From the NCBI GenBank assembly GCA_040285745.1, contig JAUFOR010000002.1, positions 124,001-188,000 on the forward strand: a stretch of DNA of 64,000 bases, written 5' to 3'. Origin of the DNA: Barthelona sp. PCE (taxonomy: Eukaryota > Metamonada: BaSk clade). The notes beneath the pieces were generated by a model. The model was not told the origin of the DNA. It was given only the letters and a program-made list of their open reading frames with translations, and made no database searches. Of this stretch, positions 39,501 to 49,006 are shown one piece after another; position 1 is the first letter of the stretch; each line of letters begins with the position of its first letter. The position numbers and the translations under genes are program-made.

Positions 39501-40144
39501 TCACAGCTCAGATCCTCTAGCGATAGCAAAACATACGCGAAATTTTGCAAAAAATTAGTCACCGATGCCTTCCATTTAACAGTCTTCTTCTTTCCTTTCA
39601 TCGGGGAGAGGCGCAGTAGCAGCGGCAAGAGTTCAAAACAAAATTCAATGAGACCATACGAATAAAGATTCTCAAAAATTCGGAGACCTTCATTAGCAGC
39701 ATCCATGAAAAGAGCAAGGTCAGCCATAATTGCTTCGGAGACCGGCCCATAAAGGATCTTGTATGTGATTGATAGACCAATGAAGAGGAGACTGAAGTAT
39801 TCCTGCTGTAAGAACGCGTCAATATTTTCTTCCTGTGAAATGGCTGCCAACCGCTGCCGAACAAATGTAAGGGCGGCGCTTGCATACGTGTAAATCTCAG
39901 ATATGCTACTTTCGACATCCCATTCCATGGAAATTGTACCCAAGAAAAACGCGCATTGTTCTTCTGTAATGAATCCATCTTCTATGGACTGAACGGTGCA
40001 CTGTGCGACATGTTCGGCGCATTCAGCCAATGACATTGCGGTTTCAAGCCCCTGTAAAGAAAAAAAATCATTGTGTAATAAAAGTCCGTTTCCCAAGTCT
40101 TCCAATGAGGAAGGGAACTGGTAAAATTCCAGGTTGGTGGTCAT
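36527..40144 (-). CDS. Condensin subunit 1 (NCAPD2/Ycs4-type HEAT protein)
   Basis: A 1,205-residue HEAT-repeat protein. Condensin D2 features include LDPTHYVRSSCFRELRGLLE and LDKSQPVRRQVLDTLLVCLQ followed by NPYGHYL, as in the NPF-type repeat of condensin. Also present are the CND1 block VCSQNDVTKSMVVLQTFVTLL and, near the C-terminus, HVSKICSLLLVDCPHKLKLLLFTVI, which parallels the LCKFM..S...C...L.LLFT segment. An acidic Glu-rich insert (about residues 465-510) is visible. Condensin compacts mitotic chromosomes. It is head-to-head with RPC2 across 78 bp. Confidence 0.75.
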   Translation of the reverse strand: MTTNLEFYQFPSSLEDLGNGLLLHNDFFSLQGLETAMSLAECAEHVAQCTVQSIEDGFITEEQCAFFLGTISMEWDVESSISEIYTYASAALTFVRQRLAAISQEENIDAFLQQEYFSLLFIGLSITYKILYGPVSEAIMADLALFMDAANEGLRIFENLYSYGLIEFCFELLPLLLRLSPMKGKKKTVKWKASVTNFLQNFAYVLLSLEDLSCETRGDHGVRYIQSLNSYILSAFESSNIGSKKLDVSFLIELLLLTPNITTNLIDKLLKNDWKVVGTLKTAVINCYCDFIVELSTVIPSVFLKHVSVLKELEFNGIYQVRKMIIAIFSQLLMVEFNLEYLQILLTKRLDPTHYVRSSCFRELRGLLEHEKIAKEHYNSVAKILCNHVLDKSQPVRRQVLDTLLVCLQKNPYGHYLNAKHLNESFESVCSEKRMMFLRMIRSGRFEMDEDIAVMLFGNEEMETVDENNERSEEERSEEVDEAEETVETVEEKTEEESIEKITEVMEMVELTQDEETILMCKFFVTLLQGCTEKLYLLLNSGFHRDSVMAGHVLVHMISFSVVPIVELRRILPFCDPRTAEKESERVELMNLVLFAFGETIFAFDRNTNSETDRVVFITRFLCEFVSSLSLAELEFLENVVLLFTTEYRTEFRKGIVKSFDAPHFVYPVMTPEHYEVLQRFLQSRNDSLRSAAFFILSRIQRDYFTAEMCCSIIRSVVENATHDRPLTSLIVSILEFMHTHLTEMGSSVINYLVSLIVDNFGLSEDGVEYDPMPWLNVIKYAILNVFKALESDEIGVVKFILMRVVDQIRNQPHKMLLVLNQTFLCCSIANRATITKKQRMLSTIIERVQSGSAEPDDQSTIAELESSISELYLSLESFGSNAVVRPYFNLLKNVCSQNDVTKSMVVLQTFVTLLILDPKFCQSNINAYFSLLVNAVKTRSYARAEYLITSLYDLVSHHNNLLLEHVSKICSLLLVDCPHKLKLLLFTVITNLILNGLLKINKILIYFLFFSLGAMFERHEDHNIVISIEPEEKTLMLWSDFVHSLGSTELSSSLLLITVLLLCDTLDDLKKVNVLVDVDEENSDEVDPILLQFHQPTTFLFDNKVFPVFAKTISGLMGPKQIVSIVNRYLNSDNLFGASTMQRFIAFLLICPTSASVFSALRKNIAVLEPFLQDKTFKTQFVKYINKYKKDNASGVKSLMDLIE

Positions 40145-40150
40145 TCACGA

Positions 40151-40160
40151 GTGAAAAGGG
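40151..40160 (-). promoter_or_regulatory. Initiator-like element of the condensin gene
   Basis: On the minus strand CCCTTTTCAC lies 6 bp before the condensin ATG, within the 78-bp interval shared with RPC2. Confidence 0.45.
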
Positions 40161-40222
40161 AAATCAATCGATTAGCATCGTGCTTTCATATATTCTCTCC
40201 GTTTCACTATATTTTGTCGAAC

Positions 40223-43200
40223 ATGAGTGCTAAGCATCCTGCAGATCGACTGGAGGAGGAGCTTGGTGATCGCTACAAGATCATAGAGGACTTTGTCCGT
40301 AAGAGGGGTGTTGCTCACGGTCAGATTGCTTCATTTAATTATTTTATTAACCATGAGATCTTTAAGATCTTCGAGCAGAACAACCTCATCACATCAAATA
40401 GTCATAAGCAGCTGAAAATTAGGTATTCAAATCTCACCATCGGTAGCCCAACCGATCCAACCACAGAGGGCGCATCCATCAAGGCAATTTCTCCGCAGCA
40501 GTGCCGTCTCCGAAGTCTCACGTATTCTTCTGAAGTTAAGTGTACTGTTCAGGCAGAAATTCCTACTGCTAGTGGGATTCAGACCATAAGTGAGAAGAAC
40601 GTTACCTTGGGACGCATACCAATCATGCTCGGGTCATCCCACTGTGTCCTGACATCCAAGTCGCCGGAGGAGCTCGCACACCCAACTATTGCCGAATGTC
40701 CTCATGATGTCGGCGGTTACTTTGTCGTCCGCGGTGCCGAGCGTGTGCTGCTGATGCAGGAGCAGATGTCAAAGAATCGTGTAATTGTTGAGATCGACAG
40801 CAAGGGCCAGTACGTTGCTTTGGTCCAGTCGAGCACAGTTGTCAGGCGTAACAGAACAGACGTGTTCCAGGCCCCATCAGGCCGTATTTTCGTCAAGAAT
40901 AACTCATTTACGGACGATATCCCACTGTTTATTGTTTTTAAGGCGTTTGGTCTTGTTAGTGATATGGAGATTGTGCAGCTGATTTGTGGTTACGACACTG
41001 CACAATTCGAGACTCTTCTACAGCCTGCGTGTCACGAGGCCATCGCGTTCAATGTACGCACGAGACAAGACGCGTTGGCATGGATCGGAAGTAAGATCAG
41101 GAAGCGCTCAAAGGCAACGATGAATTTCACATCTGTGATCGAGGAAGGCAGGGAGGCGCTGTTTAGTATTCTGCTTTCACACGTTCCATGCGACGGCTAT
41201 GACTTCCGTCGTAAGACCCTTTACCTGGCTATTCTCGTCAGGCGGCTCCTTACTGCTATTAACGATCCGGCATTCATTGATGACAAGGATTATTATGGGA
41301 ACAAGAGGATCGATATGGCGGGATCCATGATCTCGCTACTGTTTGAGGATGGTCTTAAGACACTCAATTCTAACGTGCGTCGTTCGTTCGAGAAGATCAT
41401 CAATAAGAAGAGCTCGATAGCTAACCTCACATTGAGCGAATTTATCAGCTCAAGGACAATCACTCAGTCATGTGTGACATCATTTGCGACCGGTAACTGG
41501 AACTTGCCGCGTTTCAGAATGGAACGTGCGTCGGTTACATCCCCGATCGATCGACTCAGTTACATCGCTACGAACGGTCACACAACACGTATCACGTCAT
41601 CGTTCGAAAAGACACGTAAGGTCGCCGGACCCAGAGCTATCCAGCCTTCGCAGTGGGGCGTAGTATGCATTAGTGATACACCAGAGGGAGAAGCTTGTGG
41701 TCTTGTGAAGAACCTCGCGCTCATGGCCGAGATCACTGTTGATGAGGACGATTCGGTCGTTTCTCAGCTCCTCTATGACCTTGGTGTCATTGACGCTGTT
41801 TTCTTAGGCGGTGAGATTATTCACTCTCACACACTCGTGTTGTTGAACGGTACTGTTATGGGTGTACACCGTGATCCGCTCGCTCTATGTATGCAGATCC
41901 GCAAGCTACGCAAACAGGGTCGTTTGTCGCGTTTCCTTAGTATATACCATAACTCTCGCCACAAAACAGTTTATATCGCAACTGACGGAGGTCGACTTGT
42001 CCGCCCCCTGCTCATTGTGGAGAGGGAGGTGCCTCTTCTTCAGCCAGAACACATTAAAAGTATTGAATCAGGCCTCCTCTCGTTTCAAGACCTGTTCCAT
42101 ATGGGTGTTATCGAGTACCTGGACGTAAACGAGCAGAATGACACGTTTATTGCGCTCACACCGAAGGAGATCACACCGTACACAACCCACCTCGAGATCG
42201 ATCCGTTTACGCTACTTGGTGTCTGTGCGGCGCTTGTTCCGTATCCCCACCACAATCAGTCACCGCGTAACACATACCAGTGTGCAATGGGTAAACAGGC
42301 AATGGGAGCCATTGCAGACAACCAGCTCAACAGATTCGACACGATTTTGTTCCTTTTGGTCTATCCCCAACGCCCAATGGTTGCATCTCTCCCGCTTGAG
42401 ATGACAAACTACAACAAGCTACCGGCAGGGCAGAACGCAATCGTCGCAGTCATGTCCTACTCCGGATACGATATTGAGGATGCGCTTATTCTTTCGCGTG
42501 GTTCGATTGATCGTGGTTACGCACGATGCATGGTGCTGCGAAGAGAGGTTGTGAAGTTCGAGGACGAAAACAAGAGCGCGGTGGATAAGCTGCCTCAGAT
42601 GGATGGAAATCGCAGTGAGTTCTTGAGTAACTCTGACCCTTCGTTTGCTAACATTGATTTCGATGGTCTCGCGATGACTGGATCGAGATTGAAGAAGGGA
42701 GATATCTATGTGAGAAAGATCGTTGAAGTCGAGTCAGACACGAAGGATATTAACGTTGTTGAGCAGAACGCCAGATACAAGGCTCCCACACCAGCTATGG
42801 TTGACCGTATGGTTATTGCAAAGACAGAAAGGGACGCAATCATCGTTAAAACAACACACCGTAGAGTGCGCCGTCCAGAACTGGGTGATAAATTTTCGTC
42901 AAGACACGGACAGAAGGGTGTAACCGGTCTCATTGTTCCTCAGGAGTCCATGCCCTTCAGTGAGTCAGGCATCAACCCTGATGTTATTATGAACCCACAC
43001 GGTTATCCTTCGAGAATGACTGTTGGCAAGTTGCTGGAGATGATTGCAGGAAAAGCGGGTCTTTTCCATGGTAAGTACGGATATGGAACTTGTTTCGGTG
43101 GTACAAAGGTGAATGACATCGCAGAGGATTTGGTAACGGCTGGTTACTCGTATGGTGGTAAAGATTTACTCTTCAGTGGTATTACAGGTGAGATGTTGGA

Positions 43201-43597
43201 GGCATATATCTTCTTCGGACCCATCTACTACCAGCGTCTTAAACATCTGGCGGTGCTTAAGATGCATGCGCGTGGACGTGGTCCAGTTGCATCCCTCACG
43301 AGACAGGCAACAGAAGGTCGATCCAGAGATGGTGGTCTTCGACTAGGTGAAATGGAGCGTGATTGTTTGGTGGGATATGGCGCAGGTATGCTCATGCGGG
43401 AGCGCCTTCTCATCAGTGCAGATCAATATGATGCGAATGTATGTCAGAAGTGTGGCATTCTTTCTGATGCAGGATATTGTCGTAGTTGTCGTACCAGTAA
43501 GCATGTGACTGAAGTGAAGATGCCCTATGCGTGTAAGTTGCTGTTCCAAGAACTTCAGTCCATGAATGTCGTTCCAAAGTTAAAGCTCAAGGTGTAA
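40223..43597 (+). CDS. RPC2: RNA polymerase III second-largest subunit (RPC2)
   Basis: A 1,124-residue beta-type RNA polymerase subunit. Its C-terminus matches Pol III specifically: DCLVGYGAGMLMRERLLIS, a CQKCGILSDAGYCRSC zinc knuckle and YACKLLFQELQSMNVVPKLK. The active-site region has DKFSSRHGQKGV and FSESGINPDVIMNPHGYPSRM, binding the DNA-RNA hybrid and Mg2+. Pol III makes tRNA and 5S rRNA. The ATG at 40223 gives the family N-terminus (DRLEEELGDRYKIIEDFVR). It is divergent with condensin across 78 bp. Confidence 0.95.
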   Translation: MSAKHPADRLEEELGDRYKIIEDFVRKRGVAHGQIASFNYFINHEIFKIFEQNNLITSNSHKQLKIRYSNLTIGSPTDPTTEGASIKAISPQQCRLRSLTYSSEVKCTVQAEIPTASGIQTISEKNVTLGRIPIMLGSSHCVLTSKSPEELAHPTIAECPHDVGGYFVVRGAERVLLMQEQMSKNRVIVEIDSKGQYVALVQSSTVVRRNRTDVFQAPSGRIFVKNNSFTDDIPLFIVFKAFGLVSDMEIVQLICGYDTAQFETLLQPACHEAIAFNVRTRQDALAWIGSKIRKRSKATMNFTSVIEEGREALFSILLSHVPCDGYDFRRKTLYLAILVRRLLTAINDPAFIDDKDYYGNKRIDMAGSMISLLFEDGLKTLNSNVRRSFEKIINKKSSIANLTLSEFISSRTITQSCVTSFATGNWNLPRFRMERASVTSPIDRLSYIATNGHTTRITSSFEKTRKVAGPRAIQPSQWGVVCISDTPEGEACGLVKNLALMAEITVDEDDSVVSQLLYDLGVIDAVFLGGEIIHSHTLVLLNGTVMGVHRDPLALCMQIRKLRKQGRLSRFLSIYHNSRHKTVYIATDGGRLVRPLLIVEREVPLLQPEHIKSIESGLLSFQDLFHMGVIEYLDVNEQNDTFIALTPKEITPYTTHLEIDPFTLLGVCAALVPYPHHNQSPRNTYQCAMGKQAMGAIADNQLNRFDTILFLLVYPQRPMVASLPLEMTNYNKLPAGQNAIVAVMSYSGYDIEDALILSRGSIDRGYARCMVLRREVVKFEDENKSAVDKLPQMDGNRSEFLSNSDPSFANIDFDGLAMTGSRLKKGDIYVRKIVEVESDTKDINVVEQNARYKAPTPAMVDRMVIAKTERDAIIVKTTHRRVRRPELGDKFSSRHGQKGVTGLIVPQESMPFSESGINPDVIMNPHGYPSRMTVGKLLEMIAGKAGLFHGKYGYGTCFGGTKVNDIAEDLVTAGYSYGGKDLLFSGITGEMLEAYIFFGPIYYQRLKHLAVLKMHARGRGPVASLTRQATEGRSRDGGLRLGEMERDCLVGYGAGMLMRERLLISADQYDANVCQKCGILSDAGYCRSCRTSKHVTEVKMPYACKLLFQELQSMNVVPKLKLKV

Positions 43598-43608
43598 ACG
43601 ATTTTTAA

Positions 43609-43621
43609 TTCCTTTTCATTA
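43609..43621 (+). promoter_or_regulatory. Initiator-like element TTCCTTTTCATTA
   Basis: It lies between the RPC2 stop and the ATG at 43637, only 15 bp from the start codon, in a 39-bp tandem spacer. Confidence 0.45.
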
Positions 43622-43636
43622 TTTTAATGTGCCTAC

Positions 43637-44944
43637 ATGGACACCAGTGTCGTTAGGGAACTCAAAGAGAAGTACAATCAGTTACGAAGCGATGTTTGCT
43701 CCATCAATCTTCCAATCGATGATGTAGATCGACTTGTAGACCATATTAAACACACATTGGATCGACAGCGGAATCAGGTAGCGAGCTTCCTTGAGGAAAA
43801 CAACAGATATATCAAGGCTTACTCGCTTATTTTTGAAAAGGCTGAGGAAATGGTCCAAGAGTCTAAGAAAACACTTACTGCACTGGAAGAGACAGTATTC
43901 ACACTGTCATCAGTTCCAGTTCGACAAGAATTACGTCCAACACCTGAAATTCAGTACATCATTGATTTTCTTGATGACAGCATCATTAACACAGTACGTG
44001 ATCGGATAACAGAGGGCGTATCTGTAGTGGAGGGCTACCCCCGTGACGATTTTTGGCGAATGCGTGAGAACATTACAGTTATCGAGGCTGATTATCAAAT
44101 GATGCTGCAAGAGGTCGAGCCATACATTCAAAAGAACAAAAAGACCAGCGAGATCCACGAGATGATGGGCGCTAAGGTCGATGAGGTACAGACAGTCATT
44201 GATCGCTTGCAGCATTCTGCAAGTTTCACGGAACAAGATGTTGATAACTGCAACCGACTAATCGAACGCGCAAAGTCATTTGTGCTACGTGCAGAGTACT
44301 ATTACGAGATGCTGAAGACAGCAGCTGACGTAATGCATGCGTTCTCGTGCTCTATAGAGGAGTATATCGAGTATATGAAGTCAAAGCCAATGATGACTTT
44401 GAAACACAACATGGTCTTAGTGCATGAGAACAACCAGGGGTTGCAGGGCCTTATTAGGTTCGGAAACGCACTGCTTGATAAGATCAGGGGACTACCAGAA
44501 GCTTTTGAAGTGGCGGAACAAGAGATACAGAGAAGAACACTGATTCTTCGTTTGATGGCCGAATATTCTGCCAGCGCACAAGCAAACTTGAACAAGATGG
44601 TTGCGTACGAAAAGAAGGAGAGGGAGACTTTTGAAGAGACACTACAGATGTTACCGTTACCAATGCAGCAATTGTTCAAGCTGGATGAGGTCCCGGTGTT
44701 TGATGTTTCACCAAAAGAGATCAATTTCAGACTCCCCCTGCTCTCAGACGATAAATATAACGATGTTTCTCTCAATGATGAGCGTATATCTCAGTTTTTG
44801 ATGGATTTATTGAGCGGCAAAAAACCTTCAATGCAAGATCTTGATCAATCAATACTGGCGCCGTCATCGATTTCATCAGCGAATTCAACGTCGACATCAT
44901 CGCTTTTCTCATCAACTTCGAGAAAAGCAGGTTCTCCTTTGTAA
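43637..44944 (+). CDS. Atg11/FIP200-like autophagy scaffold (tentative)
   Basis: A 435-residue helical protein. The C-terminal half resembles the Atg17/Atg11/FIP200 region: a long helix with QEIQRRTLILRLMAEYSASA, then YEKKERETFEETLQMLPLPM and LFKLDEVPVFDVSP, which mirrors the R-F....LP..L.P-L.-.PP.FEV pattern of FIP200 and Atg11. It is much shorter than canonical scaffolds, without the C-terminal claw. An out-of-frame ATG at 43627 precedes the start by 10 bp. Another coiled-coil family remains possible. Confidence 0.45.
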   Translation: MDTSVVRELKEKYNQLRSDVCSINLPIDDVDRLVDHIKHTLDRQRNQVASFLEENNRYIKAYSLIFEKAEEMVQESKKTLTALEETVFTLSSVPVRQELRPTPEIQYIIDFLDDSIINTVRDRITEGVSVVEGYPRDDFWRMRENITVIEADYQMMLQEVEPYIQKNKKTSEIHEMMGAKVDEVQTVIDRLQHSASFTEQDVDNCNRLIERAKSFVLRAEYYYEMLKTAADVMHAFSCSIEEYIEYMKSKPMMTLKHNMVLVHENNQGLQGLIRFGNALLDKIRGLPEAFEVAEQEIQRRTLILRLMAEYSASAQANLNKMVAYEKKERETFEETLQMLPLPMQQLFKLDEVPVFDVSPKEINFRLPLLSDDKYNDVSLNDERISQFLMDLLSGKKPSMQDLDQSILAPSSISSANSTSTSSLFSSTSRKAGSPL

Positions 44945-45082
44945 AGGTGTGTTTATACTTTCTATTTGGTTTTTGAGGTATTTCTAGCACTTTTTGTGTC
45001 AAAAAAAATTGTAAATTATTACTGTGAATGAATTTATGAGGAAAAAGTTGTTTTCTTCTGTTTCTTCGTTACTACATATAAT

Positions 45083-46045
45083 ATGCCAGAAGGATGGCCT
45101 TTGATTTTGAACGAGCCAGGTGTTTTCACGGGATTAATCAATAGTATGGGTCTTTCAGATATTCAAGCTGAAGAACTCTACGAATTTAAGTATGAGTCGT
45201 GGAAATCACTCTCTCCAGTGTATGGCATCATATTTATGTACCCATGGGCACCAAACACAATGGATGATAGCAGAGTTCTCCTTCCTAATGAATGTGATTT
45301 TTTCTTTGCTAAGCAGGTTGCAACAAATTCCTGCGCCACACAGGCTCTCCTATCCGTTCTTATGAACCTTCCAGCCACAGTTGATCTTCCCCCATTACTG
45401 AAAAGGTTTAAAGACTTTGCCATGCCGCTTACCGCAGAGGGACGTGGTTTAGCGATCCAAAACAGCACTGAGCTCTTTGACATCCACTGCTCGATGGCTC
45501 GTCCACCTATGATGACAATGGAACAAGACACCACGACAGAGAGCAATGAGGAGTCGTTCCACTTTGTTGCTTTTGTTCCTATTGACGGGAAACTGTATGA
45601 ATTGGACGGCTTGAAGCTTGGCCCAGTATGTCTTGGTGATATTGTACCTGAGAACGAAGAGTCAGAGGAGGATTGTTTTCTGCGAGTCGTTGCTGAAGAA
45701 ATGACTGATCGTATTCGGGAAACCATGTCGTCTACGCTTTCTTTCTCGATGATGGCAGTCTGCAAAGATATTTTATTGAGCCTCAAGGAAAAGTTAGATG
45801 TTGCGAAGGATGCCAATGATGAGGCGGTTATTGCTGAACTTGAATTCGATATTAACGAGGAGGAGATGCGCCGAGAGCAATGGAGCAACGAGAACATAAG
45901 GCGTAAACATAATTATATTCCGTTTTTGATTCAGTTGCTCAAATTGATGTCTGAGAAAGGCGAATTGGAATATGCAGTTAACAGAGCACGAGGTATGGCA
46001 AATCATGCAGCCAACCACGCAGAGAAAATTCTTCGTAGAAAATAG
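45083..46045 (+). CDS. UCHL5: UCH37/UCHL5-like deubiquitinase
   Basis: A 320-residue ubiquitin C-terminal hydrolase, cysteine peptidase family C12. Active-site residues are Gln78, Cys84 (QVATNSCATQ), His160 (ESFHFVAFVP) and Asp175 (LYELDGLK), in family order. The C-terminal helical tail (REQWSNENIRRKHNYIPFLIQLLKLM and a Lys/Arg-rich end) is the UCH37-type extension that binds the proteasome subunit Rpn13. The enzyme trims ubiquitin chains on proteasome substrates. It is convergent with the cyclase gene, with 25 bp between stops. Confidence 0.93.
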   Translation: MPEGWPLILNEPGVFTGLINSMGLSDIQAEELYEFKYESWKSLSPVYGIIFMYPWAPNTMDDSRVLLPNECDFFFAKQVATNSCATQALLSVLMNLPATVDLPPLLKRFKDFAMPLTAEGRGLAIQNSTELFDIHCSMARPPMMTMEQDTTTESNEESFHFVAFVPIDGKLYELDGLKLGPVCLGDIVPENEESEEDCFLRVVAEEMTDRIRETMSSTLSFSMMAVCKDILLSLKEKLDVAKDANDEAVIAELEFDINEEEMRREQWSNENIRRKHNYIPFLIQLLKLMSEKGELEYAVNRARGMANHAANHAEKILRRK

Positions 46046-46070
46046 TTGACCAGTAAATAAAATCAATAAT

Positions 46071-48602
46071 CTAACGATTGAAGTTTACAAAACCGCATGG
46101 AGAATCAGGACAAAATTTCCATCTCTTACCGGGTTGGTTCTCAGGTGATACATTGTGCTCAGATGTAGCAAATATTTTGCTCCAAATATCGTCTTCAAAA
46201 ACAACCCTTGACTTCTCCAGCAATCCACTTGTGTTGGGATGGGTCATGCTATTAATTATCTTTGGATGCCCCAGGGTGAGAGGCAAAGCCTCAGGGATAT
46301 CGATTTCAATGTTGTAGTTGTTTAAATCTGATGCAGCAACATGGGAATGGTGGGTGAGGGTATATATAGGACTATCAATGTCAGGATCGTCCTGTCTCAA
46401 CTGGATGATACCAGTGTGACTGCCAAACCTGATGGGGATGTGCATCAGAATCTCGTTGTTGGCAGACATACGAATGGCACGGACTGTGCAGGTTGATATG
46501 GCGCTGCGCTTATTCTTGAGAGGAATAGGAGGCATCCTGAACCCGTATATGTCGATGTCGTTCTCCAATAACATGTCGAACATTGCACTATGGATCAGCA
46601 CCATGTTAGGGGCAGCTTTTCCTTGAATACGAGCAGCAGTGTTGACTGTATCACCAATAACAGTGAATTCAAGTCTTCCTTCATTTGCTGATCCCACTGC
46701 ACCAGCGACTGCCGTGCCACAGTTGATACCGACGGACATATGTAACTTGAATGTTCGCCAACTGTTGCGGATTGTGCCATATTTTTGTGGGTCTATCGTT
46801 TCAATTTTATCGCTCAAAAACATAGGAAGAACGCTATTGAGAGCCTCAAGCTCGCCGTACATATGCAAGGCAGCACAGAGAGACAGATGGGCGGAGTCAA
46901 CACCTTTTAGCGTACCGCCATCTTTGTTGAAGATCCAGTAGGCCATGAGTCCATCACCCAAGAACTTGTCGATGATGCCATTAAACGCGATCAGGGACGG
47001 GAGCACAGCGTCATAGAACTGGTTGAGGATCTGGATAATAACGGTTGAGGGAAGCTGTTCACTCAGCTTTGTGAAACCGCAAATATCCAAGAACATGGTT
47101 GCGCAGTCGTACTCCACACCGCGGAGCTGGTTGACGATTGCAGTTTGGTCATGTGAGTGCGTGACTAGTGTTTGAATGAGGGGGGTTGGTAAGAAATTCT
47201 CGAAACGCGACACGATCAGCTTCTCACTGTACAGCTTCTGTATTTCCAGTTGTGACTTGAGCGCCAAGGCCGTATGGCTACACAGACTTGTTAAAAGTAT
47301 TATAAGACCACGGCTAAGATCAACACCAGATGAAGTTTCGCAAACAACAAGACCCAGCCTCTCGATCTCGCTCTTTGAGCCATCCGTCTCGTTCTCAATA
47401 CATAAGGGAACGTAGAGCAGCTGCTTATCAGCGATTGAGTTATCTAAAGCAGCACTTGTTTGAGGAAGCGAGTCGTGCGACATCATTCTAACATATTTTT
47501 GATCTTCAACAGGACGGGTTGTGCAGCACACAGCTTCGACGCTTGTCAGGGCGAGTTCTGCCATACTGGGTACAATGTATGTGATGTCGGCGCTCTTCTG
47601 CGGCTGCTTTTTGAACTGGGGCGTGAGCCCGTTGGGATCAATCTCATTGAGAACATCATCGTCCATCTCGGCATCTTCATCGATTGCACCCAACGATGGA
47701 ACGAGCAGTGACGCTGCATTGCTTTTACCAACAACAGGTGTTGCTGTTGAGACGGAGTATCTGCGCTCGGTGGGAAGGCTGTTTGCCACATCGCTCAGCC
47801 TATCACTTTCGTAATCTGGCTCAGTGTAACATAGACTTTTGAACAAAACCATGTTCTGGAACACAACTTCCCCTTCACCGCCTCCAATCTGACCAGAACA
47901 TCCCTTATCGAGCAGGGTGGTGGTCTGCAGAAGGCCGAATCCAATCAGTTCATGGATACAGTCCATTAGGTTTGACACAATACCCTGGAACGTGTTTGCG
48001 GCTGTAACCTTCCTTGAAAGATCCAGCAACTTGGTCAAGAACGGATTTATCGCGTCTGGAATATCGGATGTGAATAATTGACTGTCAACAAACGTTTCAG
48101 TTGTTACGTTCGTGGACTTCGAAGGGGTGAATTGAAACTTCTGCTCAGGTAAGAAAACAATAGAGTTTGCCATGCTGGATGCTGGGCGGGAAGGGAGCTC
48201 CAGCGATGGTGCGATACTCCCTGACTCAGGCTGATAGAACATATTGCTGGTTGGTGCTTGTCGCAGCAGCAGTAACTTTGTGGAAGCTACCGTGATTGAG
48301 TCATGCAGCTTAAGTATGTACAATGCTTGTTTCCTTAGTCTTGCTCCGTTTAAAAAAGTTCCATTTTGACTTTGATCTTCTAAGCGAACAATTTCATCGT
48401 CTCCTATTGTAAATCTGCAATGAAGCCTGCTCACTAGCTTGTCTGGTATGGTGATTGAGCATGTGTTTGATCTTCCGATTGTTACAACACTTACATCATT
48501 CAATGGAAAGACTCTACCACTAAGAGGCCCTGTAATTACACGCAAAACATGCACATGGTCGTTTTTCTCAGCAATGAATGTTTGAAATAATCTTGGATCC
48601 AT
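46071..48602 (-). CDS. FHA-domain class III adenylate cyclase
   Basis: An 843-residue protein. Domains in order: FHA at about residues 20-115 (GRSNTC, SRLHCRF, NGTFLNG, binding phospho-Thr), a GAF-like segment at about 190-470, and a class III cyclase at about 495-700. The cyclase has FLDICGFT and KFLGDGLMAYW (both Mg2+-binding Asp), then IGDTVNTAARIQ. Intact metal sites suggest it is active, making cAMP. No transmembrane segment is seen, so it should be soluble. The start at the ATG ending at 48602 is favoured because a T-rich initiator-like stretch lies between it and another in-frame ATG ending at 48653; either is possible. Confidence 0.88.
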   Translation of the reverse strand: MDPRLFQTFIAEKNDHVHVLRVITGPLSGRVFPLNDVSVVTIGRSNTCSITIPDKLVSRLHCRFTIGDDEIVRLEDQSQNGTFLNGARLRKQALYILKLHDSITVASTKLLLLRQAPTSNMFYQPESGSIAPSLELPSRPASSMANSIVFLPEQKFQFTPSKSTNVTTETFVDSQLFTSDIPDAINPFLTKLLDLSRKVTAANTFQGIVSNLMDCIHELIGFGLLQTTTLLDKGCSGQIGGGEGEVVFQNMVLFKSLCYTEPDYESDRLSDVANSLPTERRYSVSTATPVVGKSNAASLLVPSLGAIDEDAEMDDDVLNEIDPNGLTPQFKKQPQKSADITYIVPSMAELALTSVEAVCCTTRPVEDQKYVRMMSHDSLPQTSAALDNSIADKQLLYVPLCIENETDGSKSEIERLGLVVCETSSGVDLSRGLIILLTSLCSHTALALKSQLEIQKLYSEKLIVSRFENFLPTPLIQTLVTHSHDQTAIVNQLRGVEYDCATMFLDICGFTKLSEQLPSTVIIQILNQFYDAVLPSLIAFNGIIDKFLGDGLMAYWIFNKDGGTLKGVDSAHLSLCAALHMYGELEALNSVLPMFLSDKIETIDPQKYGTIRNSWRTFKLHMSVGINCGTAVAGAVGSANEGRLEFTVIGDTVNTAARIQGKAAPNMVLIHSAMFDMLLENDIDIYGFRMPPIPLKNKRSAISTCTVRAIRMSANNEILMHIPIRFGSHTGIIQLRQDDPDIDSPIYTLTHHSHVAASDLNNYNIEIDIPEALPLTLGHPKIINSMTHPNTSGLLEKSRVVFEDDIWSKIFATSEHNVSPENQPGKRWKFCPDSPCGFVNFNR

Positions 48603-49006
48603 CAGCAGAGAAGAAAAAGAAGGAAAATGAATAAAACGTCTTTTAAAAGACATGTTGATATGTAACGGATGTTTAATCTTCGAATAAATAGGGGAGAGAT
48701 GGGCGCTTTGTCAAAAACAGATGTATTGAGCAGTTTCTATTCATTTCGTTTTGGAATCCAAAGTTGTATTAATTGCTTCTTAAAGTATTCTCATATATTT
48801 AACTGTCAGATAAAAGCTCAAATACGTAGTGTGCACGGTATTAATGAAAAGGATGGTGACTGTTTTGTACTGTGAAGTATTAACCTGATATTAGAGTTTT
48901 ACTGTTATAATATGGATAGTGAATCAACATAACACGATTTTATTAGAGTGAATTGGATGAAATGTGTTTTTGTTTTTGATACCTTATCTTTGACAGTTTT
49001 ATAATT
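48603..49006. other. Divergent intergenic region
   Basis: 404 AT-rich bases holding promoter space for the cyclase and the next gene. A 68-codon frame (48669-48875, plus) lacks any motif or initiator and is not called as a gene. Confidence 0.4.

Noticed and set aside
48669-48875. 68-codon frame between the cyclase and the next gene
   Set aside because: No motif, no initiator element and a composition like spacer; kept out of the gene list.
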